Positions 13,699-24,630 of a DNA stretch of 64,000 nucleotides are shown here, piece by piece. The translations under genes and the position numbers were made by a program. Below the pieces are notes generated by a model, which did not search any database, was not told where the DNA came from, and was given only the letters and a program-made list of their open reading frames with translations. This DNA comes from Vitis vinifera. Lineage: Eukaryota; Streptophyta; Magnoliopsida; Vitales; Vitaceae. The number at the start of each line of letters is the position of its first letter. Within the stretch, counting starts at the first letter, position 1. The DNA lies in assembly GCF_030704535.1 (NCBI RefSeq), contig NC_081807.1, forward strand, positions 1,033,001-1,097,000, read 5' to 3'.

Positions 13699-14358
13699 CA
13701 ACACCAGGTAGCTAATAATCAAACCTACCCCTCCCAAAACTTTAATGATACAGTGTTTGGTATAAGATAACCTGCTGCTTGCCCATGCAATATAGGCTAC
13801 AACATTCATTTAAAAAAAATCACAAAATAAAAACCCTTTAATTTTCATAAGTTGAAATACTTGAATGTAGTATCAATATCATAAAAAGATAATAGTCAAA
13901 TATCGTAATTTTTATCGAAAAATATATAAAATTCTAAATATTTTTAAATTTACATGTCAAATTTGAATTTTACAAATTTGAGTTTCTATTTTATAATTTT
14001 TCAATATGTGTATATGAAAACATATATTTTTTTTTAATCCTCTATAACGATCTCGATTTTAAATTTTATTATAAGATAAGAAATATGTTAAAAGAAGAAG
14101 AAGAAGATGGATTAGTCACTTTTATGTATGTCTTGTTGAAGAGAAAACAAGAAATATACAAAACCCATCACTTGAACTTTGTGCCACCATGCTACAAATC
14201 ATACCACACAGGACTTAAATATGAATCATATTACAAAACCCAAAAGAGAAACTCAATAGATACCATAATCAAACCCAAATTATGTACATTCACTTGCCTT
14301 ACAATGACAAGTAAGGCATCCTTATTGTCATATGTAGAAAGTACCGGAGTTTCTTTTG

Positions 14359-14769
14359 TTAAACAGAACTCCTGAGAGCTCCAAACCACTTTGATTGAAA
14401 TACAGATTGGTAAGAGACCAAGACAAGAAGCACCCCCACCAGGACAGCAACACCCCAAGGAAAGCTCCCAGCTCTGTGATTGGACTCATGATGTGGATTT
14501 GGAGCCTGGAAACTAGGCCTCCCATCAGAGGAGGAGGCAATGAGGAAGATGAAGAGGATGGGCAACAAGAAGAGGAATAGCTGGAAGTTGTTGGTAGTTT
14601 GGTATAGTTGGCCCTTGTAGCTTGTGTAATTGGAGAGGGACCACAAGAGAATGACAATGGCAAAAATGGCTAGCAATGGAAGAGGTGGTGTGGAGATGTT
14701 GTTGAGGGTCTGGCCTGTCCACCCATGTTTCCACTCTGGTCCCCTTCTTTTGTGGAAAAACCACTCCAT
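14359..14769 (-). CDS. Small three-helix membrane protein (intact member of the CNL-linked family)
   Basis: 136 aa, starting MEWFFHKRRGPEW at the ATG on 14769. There are three hydrophobic segments, at about residues 29-48, 62-80 and 106-124. The loop between the last two contains PHHESNHRAGSFPWG, the most conserved part of the family in this window. It ends 3' of NLR1 on the same strand. Its 3' flank (14115-14358) and 5' flank (14770-14960) are also homologous to 28920-29160 and 30978-31130. The gene was therefore duplicated as part of a larger block with a CNL. It is the only intact copy in the array; relics are at 28920, 35395, 52010 and 62870. Function unknown; membrane location inferred from hydropathy. 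Confidence 0.75.
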   Translation of the reverse strand: MEWFFHKRRGPEWKHGWTGQTLNNISTPPLPLLAIFAIVILLWSLSNYTSYKGQLYQTTNNFQLFLFLLPILFIFLIASSSDGRPSFQAPNPHHESNHRAGSFPWGVAVLVGVLLVLVSYQSVFQSKWFGALRSSV

Positions 14770-15165
14770 TGGATTCTCAATCTGTAGCTACCTTGGTTTA
14801 TCTGCAAGAAGTAAATGGGTTTATGTAAGTAACGATGGAGTGGGTTTGCTTTGATATGGGGTTTGGTCTTGGCATAAATGCTTTGAGTGTAGAATCTATT
14901 TGGAAGTCTTCTTTCTTTTGAAGTTATTCTCATCCAGTTCGAGCCGTATTTACCAAATTTACAATTACAGATTGGAGCCAGAAATTTTCTCTAGAGGGGT
15001 ACAACAATAATAATAATAATTAGGCTCAGACAGTCACTGATCTAACTAGGTCTTGATCAGGCATGGATTCACATCCTTTACAATCATATATGAAAGAAAA
15101 CACATACCATTTGACTTCATTATCTAAAATCAATCTTCTTGTGCTGCTGCATATAACCCCAAGAA

Positions 15166-18100
15166 TCATTGGCGGTATAAGTGCCATATATCCTTGCCTT
15201 CTTCCGTCTTGCTGAAATGGAGATGAAAATCAAGCACAACCTAATAGATCAAGAGAGGAAAAAGCAAGAGCATCCTTACAGTTTTGATGTTTATAGAAGG
15301 TCAGGGGGTAGGGCTATAGTTGATTTTGTTTGGATAGAATTTTATGAAAGGGCTGCTTTCTAGTTTTATTAGTAAATACAAATTTATGCGGTACAAGATA
15401 TGAATAGAATAAATGAATCTCAAATAATATAGCATGAGTGATCATTTTACGAAAATGAGCAATGAAAAAAACGAAGTGTTAGAGAGGAACCATGTTCTAA
15501 GGCCCTTTTCTTAAGAACTCTCTGCTTAGAGTAATCCTTAATAGATGAGTAATCAAAAATGAAATTTGAGAACAAAAGTTTTAGGTACCTTCTTATATCT
15601 TGCCATTCAGAAGAACAGGGTAAAGAAGAAATCCAGCGATGAGAATGTGGAGATATATCAATGACATCTATCCTCTTCAGATGTAAGAGCTCACCAAGTC
15701 CATAGATGTCCAAGACACTTCTAAAAATCTGTAACTGAGTAAGGTTTGACATGCCACCCTTCTCTATAATCAACAACTTCGTCGGTCCGTATAAGTCAGA
15801 AAGTTGAAGGATTTTGAGTTGAGGAAAGCCATCTGCAGATACTTGCATTTCCCATCCACGGTATGACCACATTCTTAATCTTAAAGTCAACAATTTTGGC
15901 AGCTTCTCCAAAATCACCATTGGGTCATAGTCTAGCTCAGTATCTTCTAAGGTCAGCTGTGTTAGATTTGGTGGGAACTCGTGTAATTGCCCTATGGATC
16001 TTTCCATATGCAGCTTAGATAGATGTAGCAAAGAGCTCATGTCAAAGGATGGAACCCCGGAGAAATGTGATGCCTTAAGATACAAGGAGCGAAGATTCTC
16101 AAGCTTAGCAATGGAGTTTGAAAACTCGACCACTATCGCGTCATCCATTTTTATTTTCAGTTTCCGAAGGCTAGTTAAGTCACTTGTGTCATTTTGTTGC
16201 CAATCACTAAACCATATTCCGGACAGAGTTTGGAGATTTCTTAGATTGTCAATCCGTAATGGCTTGTCATCTTCTCTATCATACGAGAGGAAAAGGTGTC
16301 GTAGATTTTTCATTTTCTCTATCATAGTTGGTGTTCCTTTAGAAATACATATATCCAAAGTCTGTAAACTCCTTAGCTCATCTAAGGAGGTTGGAAAGTT
16401 TACACAGTCCTGCAAACTCCCCAAACAAGAAGGTGGACAGTTTGAATACCTATGCGCTGTTAATCTCAAGTACCTTAAATGAACTAGTTTCCCAAATGAA
16501 TTTGGTGGCTCATAGATCTTTACATTTCCCAAGTCTAACACTCTAAGTAATTTGTAATATTTGTAAATAAAATCTAACCATGATAGTATCCCATAATATC
16601 GACTATGGGGACTACGTTGGAGTAAAAAAAAGAAGAGAGACCGAATATATGGGGTTGAATGTTCTCTGGAAGCATACCTCTCCAAGTCCAAATAAATACC
16701 TAGTCGACGGGATTTGGTGAAAGGAAAAGATGAAGTAGTTGAGGGAAGAGAAACTATGTCCTTTTGAATCTCAACAAAGTTTTGCTCCTTGGCTTTTTTT
16801 ATGCATAAATCCCGTACTAGATCATGAATCCGGCATTCTGTAACTCTCTCATTAACACTCACTGCTACCGCTTGAACCAAGTTTCTATTGATTAACTCAT
16901 TCAAATAATCCTCAGCAGTGTCCTCCAGTCTTTGTTCATCTTGCTGTGGAACAAAACCCTCAGCCATCCATAGAAGCAGTAATGTTCTCTTGGAGATTAC
17001 CTGATCTTCTGGAAAGAGGCCTAGATAAAGAAAGCACGATTTCAAGTTGTGGGGCAGATCGATGTAGCTTAAGCTCAATATTGCATCTACTCCATTGCGT
17101 GCGGCAAAGTGCACCCGGAGTTTGTTGAACACTTCTTCCCACATAGTCGGCAACTGCTTTTTGGAAGACAACAAGCCTCCCAATACAACAATAGCCAATG
17201 GTAAACCAGCACATTTCTTCACCATTTTTTCCCCAAATTCCTTCAACTCTGGAGGACAACCGTCAGTAACATTGTCAGGGATTGCAGTTCTACAAAACAA
17301 CTTCCAACCCTCTTCTTCCGAGAGAAGCTGCATGTCATGTGGAACACTTCGAGCATCTGCTTGCAAAGCAACATCCTTATTTCGAGTTGTAAGAAGTAAT
17401 CTGCTGCCATTACTCTCCTCTGGGAACACCCTTGCAAGACACTTCCAATCGTCACTTTTCCATATGTCATCCAAAACTACCAAAAATCTTTTCTCCTCTA
17501 GGTGCTCGTGAAGTAAATCCTCCAACTCGTTCTCCTGCAATTTCTCTATCTGCTTTGGGTTATGAAGAAGTTGGTTTAGAATTTGCTGAAAAATATTCCT
17601 GGGTCTACAATCTTCAGATACATAAACCCAGACACGACAAGACTGAAAATGATCCATAACTCTGCTATGATTATAGACTTTCTTGGCAAGAGTAGTTTTG
17701 CCGATGCCGCCCATTCCTACTATAGAAACCACGCGGCGCCTTGGGTCCCCCGTGGTCAGCTGCTCCACTAGCTTATTTGCTTCTTCATTCAGGCCCACAA
17801 TGACATGTTTTTCGGCGCGAGGAGTGGTCCGTCTTAGATTCTGCAGCATCTGACTTGAAGTACTTGTTCCTACTCCAATATTTTTTATTCCCAGGATTTC
17901 TCGCCTCCTTGAGATGTCATGGAGGTTGGTTTGGATCTCATCAATTTTCTTGCCAAGATTATGCAGATACACGGGCTTTTGGAAAATGCGCTTGACAAAG
18001 ATTTTTCTCCTCAGGGCCTCAGCCTTAAGGATGAACATGTCGACAACGTCCTCAGCATCATAAGCAACATCTCGGATGTCCGAAACCCAGTTACGCACTC

Positions 18101-18269
18101 TTGGGTCTTCCTCTTGCTTCGCATCTGCTGCTTCTAAGAAGCAGTTGATCGCCTTCAGATCTCTATGCAGCCTCTCAATTCGTGGGCGCACCTCCTTCAA
18201 GAAAATTGCTTCTTCCATGAGTTGGTCACCAATCCTGTTTACGACAAAGGAGATTACAGCCCTTTCCAT
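15166..18269 (-). CDS. NLR1: intact CC-NB-ARC-LRR resistance protein
   Basis: The main open frame runs 18269-15447 (940 aa). The preferred model is spliced: exon 1 18269-15589, donor GTACCT, then a 46-bp last exon 15211-15166, giving 908 aa that end EEGKDIWHLYRQ. Domains: Rx-type coiled coil 1-150 with DAEDVVD (71-77), P-loop GMGGIGKTT (185-193), kinase-2 LVVLDDIW (263-270), RNBS-B GSRLLLTTRN, GLPL (355-358), and IHD (481-483) in place of MHD. LRRs follow from about 545. It is an intracellular immune receptor, predicted to bind ADP/ATP and oligomerise on effector recognition. It resembles the RPP8/RPP13/At1g50180-like clade. No lesion is seen. If the intron is retained, the protein gains an alternative 47-residue tail. 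The target effector cannot be told from sequence. Confidence 0.88.
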
Positions 18270-19361
18270 CTTAATCTTCTCCTTATTACTCCCCTTAAAC
18301 AGCTGAACGGAGATGATAATCCTGAATAGGAGGGGCTAGAAGCAAGAGCTTATCGTGTTGATCATTCAAACACTACAGTTCTTTTGTGATTTGGTGGAGA
18401 GGAATGTATTTTACGTCATGCATGAGCTGGACTTGATTTCAATTGAGCAACTACCCACAATTGAGAGTAACATATCCGCCAATGGTTTCTAGATATCATT
18501 TGGTTGCTTCACTGCAAAATAAATTTTTCATCCATCAGTCTATTTTATCACTTCTTGTTTTCTAAATTATTTTTCAAAATGTGTCAGCTAGTTAATGTTA
18601 GAAAAAATGTACACCATGTTCTATAATCAACGGTCCCTCACATTCGTGGTGCTAAAAAAAACAAAAACGTGATACCTACCGAATATGAAATCTGGATCAT
18701 TGAATATATGTGGTGAGATCTTGACAATTGAATAAGGGTATAAAGGAATAAGATCAAGATATAAGAATATAAACAAATGAGATTAAGGCATTACAGGACA
18801 CCGTTTGATAAATGATGATTTTTTGGTAGGTATTGAAAAAATACATTTCTATATTTGACTAAACCCCTTCTTTTATTCTTGTTATCGTGTGATAAAGAAA
18901 TGAACTTTCGTGTGAACGCAGAAGAGATGACTTAATTTTGATTAACCACATCCCATATAGGCTTTGGTGTTTACATGATGCCTAAAAAGTTGGAGGACTG
19001 AAGATTTCTCCCAAGGCTAGTTAACTAGCTTGAGTTATTCTGTTTCCACTCATTCAGCGTGAAAGAGCGTGGAGACGCAATGGCATGTCGTCTTCTTGCC
19101 CATCCAAGGAAAGATGTATTGAACCCAAAATAAATGAAGATAAAATAAGAGTAGTAGTTACAAATTAGAAGTCAGTTTTGAGAAGAATCTGCCTCGGTTT
19201 TCTGAAATTGGATATGCATGCCTGGATAATTAAATTTAGGCTGAAAATGTTGGATGGCCGCAGGTTGATGCTTGCATGGCCATGTCTGTTCTTGAAGCTG
19301 GCCTATCTGAACTACAGTGTGACATAATTGGATTTAGATCCATGGGGAGTGGTATACCTTT
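18270..19361. other. 5' flank of NLR1 (promoter side) and intergenic
   Basis: The region next to the start codon (18270-18660) is homologous to the 5' flank of NLR3 (27197-27620), so it is a conserved CNL promoter block. Further out I see no gene. No promoter element could be assigned by eye with confidence. Confidence 0.5.
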
Positions 19362-19574
19362 AGGTTGTGTTTGGTAGGGGTATAAGAATGGGAATGAAGG
19401 GGAATCAAACATGTGGAAGAGCGGAATAAAAAACTAGACAAGGTGAGGTAGGTTTTAATTCCCATTAAAATGAATTTTCTATTCCCATTCTCATTTGTTA
19501 GAAATAATCCAAAAACGGTAATGAATGAGAACTGGAATGGATTTCCCATTCCTCCTATTCAAGCATACAAAGCC
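19362..19574. mobile_element. MITE-like element, about 210 bp
   Basis: The left end GGTTGTGTTTGGTAGGGG continues as GTATAAGAATGGGAATG. The right end read in reverse is GGCTTTGTATGCTTGAATAG followed by GAGGAATGGGAA. These are imperfect inverted ends with internal GAATGGGAAT/ATTCCCATTC motifs. No transposase and no certain target duplication. Confidence 0.45.
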
Positions 19575-19599
19575 CATTACTCTGATCACAGTGCCCACA

Positions 19600-19960
19600 A
19601 GCAGGCTACCGCCTATTGTACAGAGTCATCAAGCAAAATAAGCAGAATTCAACAAACCCCAATAGAGATCAAGACAGCAACACCCGGTGAAGAAGATGAA
19701 CAGAATGGGGAACTATGGGAAGTGGGAACAGTTCTTTCAGCTGGTTTTATAATAGGGGGGATCGAACCAAATGACAGCAATTGGAGTGTGCAACAAAAGA
19801 AAAGTTGAGGAAACAGAGGAATCCAAAGAAGAGTGTGAAGGAATCCTGAAGCTTTGTTTGATGGCCCTGAAGAAGAGACAGATATTGTGCTGCTAGGACA
19901 AGACAAAAACATAGAAATTAATAGGATAACCTTCATTATTTATGGCTAAATCAACATGGT
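19600..19960 (-). other. Conserved non-coding block shared with 27790-28160
   Basis: The sequence is clearly homologous to 27790-28160, but reading frames are not kept between the two, so it is probably not coding. In both places it lies upstream (5') of a CNL and just before a CNL 3' tail. A short hydrophobic reading (GVAVLISIG) weakly recalls the membrane-protein family, and a very old relic of it is possible. Confidence 0.35.
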
Positions 19961-20191
19961 ATTCAGAAAGAAGGAGACTATTCCAATTTACATAAATTAC
20001 AAATGGAGGACTTGAAGATATGCTTGCAGGTGAAACAAAAGTGACAAGCTCAAACAGTCACCAGCCTGACTAGGTCTTGACCAAGCACGGATTCGCATCC
20101 TTTACAATCATATGTAAAAGAAAAACACCATTTATAACTTCATTACCTGAAACCAGTCTTCTTGTGTTGCTGCTTATAACCCCAGCAATCA

Positions 20192-22466
20192 TCAGCAGTA
20201 TAAGTGCCATATACTGTCACCATTTCCTGTCTTGCTGAAATGGAGATGAAAATCAAGCACAGCACAGCCTATTAGATAAGGGAAAAAAAAGGAAAAAGAA
20301 GATGAGGGAGTAAGGCTATAGTTGATTTTGTTTGGATAGTCTCATTTGGGAAAATGATGCCCTCTAGTTTTATTAATAGAAAATGAAAAATTATGGAGTA
20401 CAAGAGTTTAACATCGATTTCATTTCAAGTGCATTATGAATAGAATAAATGAATATTGAATAATATAGCAAGAGTGATCATATCAGTCATATGTACGTGG
20501 AGAAAGAACAATGAAAAAATGGTGTTAAACAATGCTCTGTGGCCCATTTTTAAGAACTCTGCCTGGAGTAATACTAGATGTATGAGTGATAAAATATGAG
20601 ATTAAGCACAAAAGAGCCAAGTACCTTCTTACATCACGCCAGTCGGACGAACAGGGCAAGGAGGAAATTCAAGGATGATGATCTAGAGATGTAGTAATGA
20701 CATCTACCTTCTGCAGAAGTAAGAGCTTGCTAAGTCCATTGATGTCCAAGACGCTTTCAAAAACCTGCAACTGAGTAAGCTTTGACATGCCACCCTTTTC
20801 TATATTCAACCTCCTCGTGCGGTTTAACCCAAAAAGTTGAATTACTTTGAGTCTAGGAAAGCCATGTGCAGATACTTGCATTTCCTCTCCAAGATATGAG
20901 TCCTTCCTTAATCTTAGAGTCAACAATTTTTGCAGCTTCTCCAAAATTGCCATAGGGTCATAGTCCAACTCAGTCTCTTCTAAGGTTAATTGTGTTAGAC
21001 TTGGTGGGAACTGACGTGCATTAGGTAACTGTGGTATGCGTCCCTTTATTTGCAGCTTAGATAGATGTAGCCAAGAGTTCATGACAAAGGATGGCATGCC
21101 GGGGGGATATGCCTCAAGATACAAGGATCGAAGATTCTCCAGTTTGGCAATGGAGTTTGAGAACTCAACCATTTCCAAGTCAAATTTCCCTTGAATTTTC
21201 AGTTTCCCAAGGCTAGTTAACTTACTTGTATCATTTTGTTGCCAATCACTGACCCATATGTTAGACAGAGTTTGGAGAAGTGTCAATTAGCAATGGCTTG
21301 CCATCTTGACTATGATAGAAGAGGAAGAGATGTCGTAGATTTTTCATTTTTTGTATCACAGTTGGCTTTTCCAATATAACAATACCAATATCCAAAGTTT
21401 GCCACCTCCTTAAATTACCTAAAGAGGTTGGAAGCTTTGAAAAGAACGAATTACTCTCACGGAATGTGAATGGAAGCTTTATACTCAAGTACGTTAAATG
21501 AATTAGTCTCCCAACTGAACTTGATAGTCTATTGCGAAACTCTATACCTTCCAAGTTTAACACTATGCAATTTAAAATGCCTATAACGGAAATGAGGTGG
21601 GAGAAATAATATCAAATTGTCAGTTTTTGGGTCGAAAGAGTGAAGGGTGCGAAGATATGTAGTTGAAACATACCCCCCGAGCCAAAATGGATACCTTGTC
21701 GACGACATTTGGTTGAAGGGTGAGATGAACAAGATGAGGGAACATGAACTATGTTATTTTGAATCTCAAACAGCTTTTGCTTTTTTGCCTTCTTTATGCA
21801 TAAATCCCTTACTAGATCATGAACCCGACATTTTTTACTTCTCTCATTAATACTCACTGCTACTACTTGAATCAAATTTCTATTGATTAACTCATTCAAA
21901 TAATCCTCAGCAGTGTCCTCCATTCTTTGTTCATCTTGTTGTGGAATAAAACCCTCTGTAATCCATAAAAGGAGTAATTCTCTCTTGGGGATGACCCAAT
22001 CTTCTGGAAAGAGGCCTAGATAAAGAAAGCATGATTTCAAGTTGTGGGGCAAATCGATGAAACTTAAGCTCAATATTGCATCTACACCATTGCCTTCAGA
22101 GAAGGGCACCTGGAGCTTGTTGAGCACCTGTTCCCACACAGTCGGCAACTGCTTTTTGGATGATAACAAGCCTCCCAATACAACAATGGCCAATGGCAAA
22201 CCAGCACATTTCTTCACCATCTTCTCCCCAAATACCTTTAACTCTGGAGGACAATTGTCAATAACATTATTGGGGATTGCAGTTCTACAAAACAGCTTCC
22301 AACTCTCTGCTTCAGAGAGAAGTTGCATTTCCAAGGGGACACTCTGAATATCTGCTTGCAAAGCAACATCCCTATTTCGAGTTGTAAGAAGTAATCTACT
22401 GCCATTGTTCTTCTTTGGAAACACATTTTCAAGACATTTCCAATCTTCACTGTTCCATATGTCATT
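20192..22466 (-). pseudogene. NLR2: 5'-truncated CNL pseudogene
   Basis: Minus-strand CNL homology begins at kinase-2 (DIWNSEDWKCLENVFP) at 22466. It runs through GLPL (CAGLPLAIVVLGGLL), RNBS-D (CFLYLGLFPED) and VHD (CRVHDLVRDLC), then LRRs to about 20630. The coiled coil, P-loop and promoter are missing: homology stops where a Copia fragment begins. Frame breaks occur near 21610-21740 and 21540-21560, and a deletion lies near 21275-21290 (LLIDT joined to downstream sequence). The conserved donor (AGAAG|GTACTT) and the small last exon 20234-20192 (ending SIWHLYC) are still present. It cannot encode a working receptor. Confidence 0.85.
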
Positions 22467-24630
22467 CCGTGTAAAAAAAAAAAAAAAATCAAAATCCCCA
22501 ATCTTTAAAAACCCCTCTTCCATTCTCAATTGAGCCCTAATTTCAAAATCTTTCAAAAAGGGTCTTCATCTTCTTCTTCTTCTCTTCTTCATTGCATAAG
22601 CTTCCACCACCAAGGTTGCTGAAATTTATTTATGATGAAGTCCTCCTCCCTCATCATTCTTTTCAACATTGGAAATCTCTACATCAATGTTTCATTGGCG
22701 CCATTTCTTTTCCGGAGTGGCTCATTCACAGGTTTCTTAGCTTAAGCTATCTTTTTCGGGAACCTTAGGTGTTCGGTTTGTCCATCTTTCTCTCCACCAT
22801 TAGCTTAATCTAGATGCTTTCTTTGTGTGGAATCCTTTCACAACATATTTTTTTGGGGTTTCATTTTTGCCTTGGATTGTTTTTGCTTTCTAGCAATGTT
22901 AATCCTAGGCTTTGTTTGCTCATTGTGAGTGCCCTCTATACATTTTCATGCTTGGAATCTATTTTCATGGTGATAAAGCATTTTTTGAAAGTTTTTAAAT
23001 GAAACCATGTGATGAGATTTAGGAGGAGTTTCGTATATCTTATGATGGGAGTTAGGGGGAGATTCTTGTATCCTATAGTTTTTTTGGGATGTTGATATGG
23101 ATACTTGGTAATATGTGAATACTTGATTTTTGAGTATTTGACATTTTGTTGAAATGTGGATGTTTGTTGATTTGGATGTGAGATATTCTGCTAATTGAAT
23201 TGTCATCCATTTGTCTTTTTTCTTGGATAGAAAGGGAGAGATTGTGGCCCTTTGTCTCTTTCTGGGACAAAAAGGGGGAGAGACATTGTAGTTATTATTT
23301 TGGTGATTGGATATATGTGGATATCTATGTGTTAATTCATTCAAATCTTGTGGAAGTGCCTTGGAATATGTACAGGTGCTACTAATGTTTTTCTTGAGAT
23401 TTTTTTTGCAGGTATTGTAGTACCTAGGTTGTGGTTTTGAGTGAGCGAGTGGCCTTGTATGAGTGTTGGGTGGGGTTTACTTACTTATACTCATTCGTGT
23501 TGTAAAGGGTTTTGTCCCAGAATTGCTAAAGGGGGAGATTGTGAGTGTTTAGCTAGGTTGGCAATTCCGGACAAAATTCCTAAGTGTCCCCTAACTCGGC
23601 TTTCCTATTCCTATTCGGACTACTTGACTTTGAAGACTAAGACTTTGCTAAGAGGCCGAGGTATGTAGTCGAGTGTAGAGTGATTGGGTGTGAATCAACC
23701 CGGTTTTTAATCTTTAAATGTGTTAGAAAGTTGGGAAAAATGATTTTTGGTGCAAGGCTTTCATTCCTCTGTTTCTGGATCGATCCAAGTGTAGGGGTGG
23801 ATCTATCGAACTAATGTTTTTTTGATCAAATCTCGGCCATTAGATTAAGGGTTTCTTTTTACACTATAAAAACCAATCTTCTCTCATTTTCTGGAAGAGA
23901 GACTGCTGAAAATGTGGGGAGAGCAGCCACACTCCAAGTGTTCTTCATTTTCTCATTTTTGCTTTCCTAATTTGGGGTTTTTGATTGCAAAGAAAATCCA
24001 CTTCTCTTAATGTTTTCCAAACTAGTTTTCAATGGATTTTCTTGAGCAATAAATGGGTTGATTCATTACTTCATTCACATCTCAATCTTTCATTCTATTT
24101 GGGTTTGTGCAAAAACCCATTTTCTTCTTGTGTGGATTCAAGAAGAGGCCGAGATTGAACTTGGTGCGGACTCCAAGTGTGCTTCAAAAGGAGAAGCTGA
24201 AAATGAAGGTACTAGTCAAGTATTCTGGGAAGGATTGGTTGGCTTGAGCTAGGTAAAACCTTGTACTCAGTTTTTATTCCTCATAATGGAGTTTTCAATC
24301 GGTGATAGGTCCGTGGTTTTTGATCTCTTCGGAGGTTTTCCACGTTAAAAATCCGGTGTTCATTGTCTCTTTCTCTCACTCTATATTTTGATTTATTTTT
24401 GAGGAGTGTTGAAGTATTTGCATGTGTTTTGCATTTATAAATTGTTGGGAGAGTGTTGATGCATACATTATTGCTTGCGGATGTTTTGCTTTGTTGAAAA
24501 GTTATTGGAAGAAAAAATTCTTGACATTAAGATAGTCTAAGGTTAGGTAATCTTTGTTGGGAGAATTTTTAAATTGTTTTACAACACCTATTCACCCCCC
24601 TCTGGGTGTGGTTCATTATTGAGATTCACA
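22467..24630 (+). mobile_element. Copia (SIRE/Maximus-like) 3' fragment with one LTR
   Basis: This is a fossil of an LTR element in plus orientation. It comprises a non-coding 3' region with several purine tracts (22467-23527), a polypurine tract AAAGGGGGAGAT (23528-23539), and one long LTR at 23540-24630, about 1.09 kb, bounded by TGTGA...TCACA. The LTR end has the CTATTCACCCCCCTCTGGGTG block typical of SIRE-type elements. The 5' LTR and all coding regions are absent, so it is broken. The flanks do not form a matching target duplication, which fits truncation together with the neighbouring genes. It cannot be dated because a second LTR is lacking. Confidence 0.72.

Larger units (their letters stand above)
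12624..14358. other. Intergenic region between the convergent membrane-protein genes
   Basis: Contains the 3' flanks of both genes, a possible MITE (13137-13295), a GA microsatellite and a 50-bp-period tandem repeat, all listed separately. The 13800-14080 part is strongly AT-rich. No gene is seen. Confidence 0.5.

Noticed and set aside
16946-18306. Many plus-strand frames of 60-140 codons opposite NLR1 (and likewise opposite NLR3, NLR4, NLR5, NLR9)
   Set aside because: They are mirror frames of the NB-ARC and coiled-coil coding strand, recur at the same place in each paralogue and match no family.
22490-23540. Possible host gene in the T-rich region upstream of the SIRE-like LTR
   Set aside because: No coding frame, and the purine tracts and AGGGGGAGA motifs are those of the 3' non-coding part of SIRE-type Copia elements.
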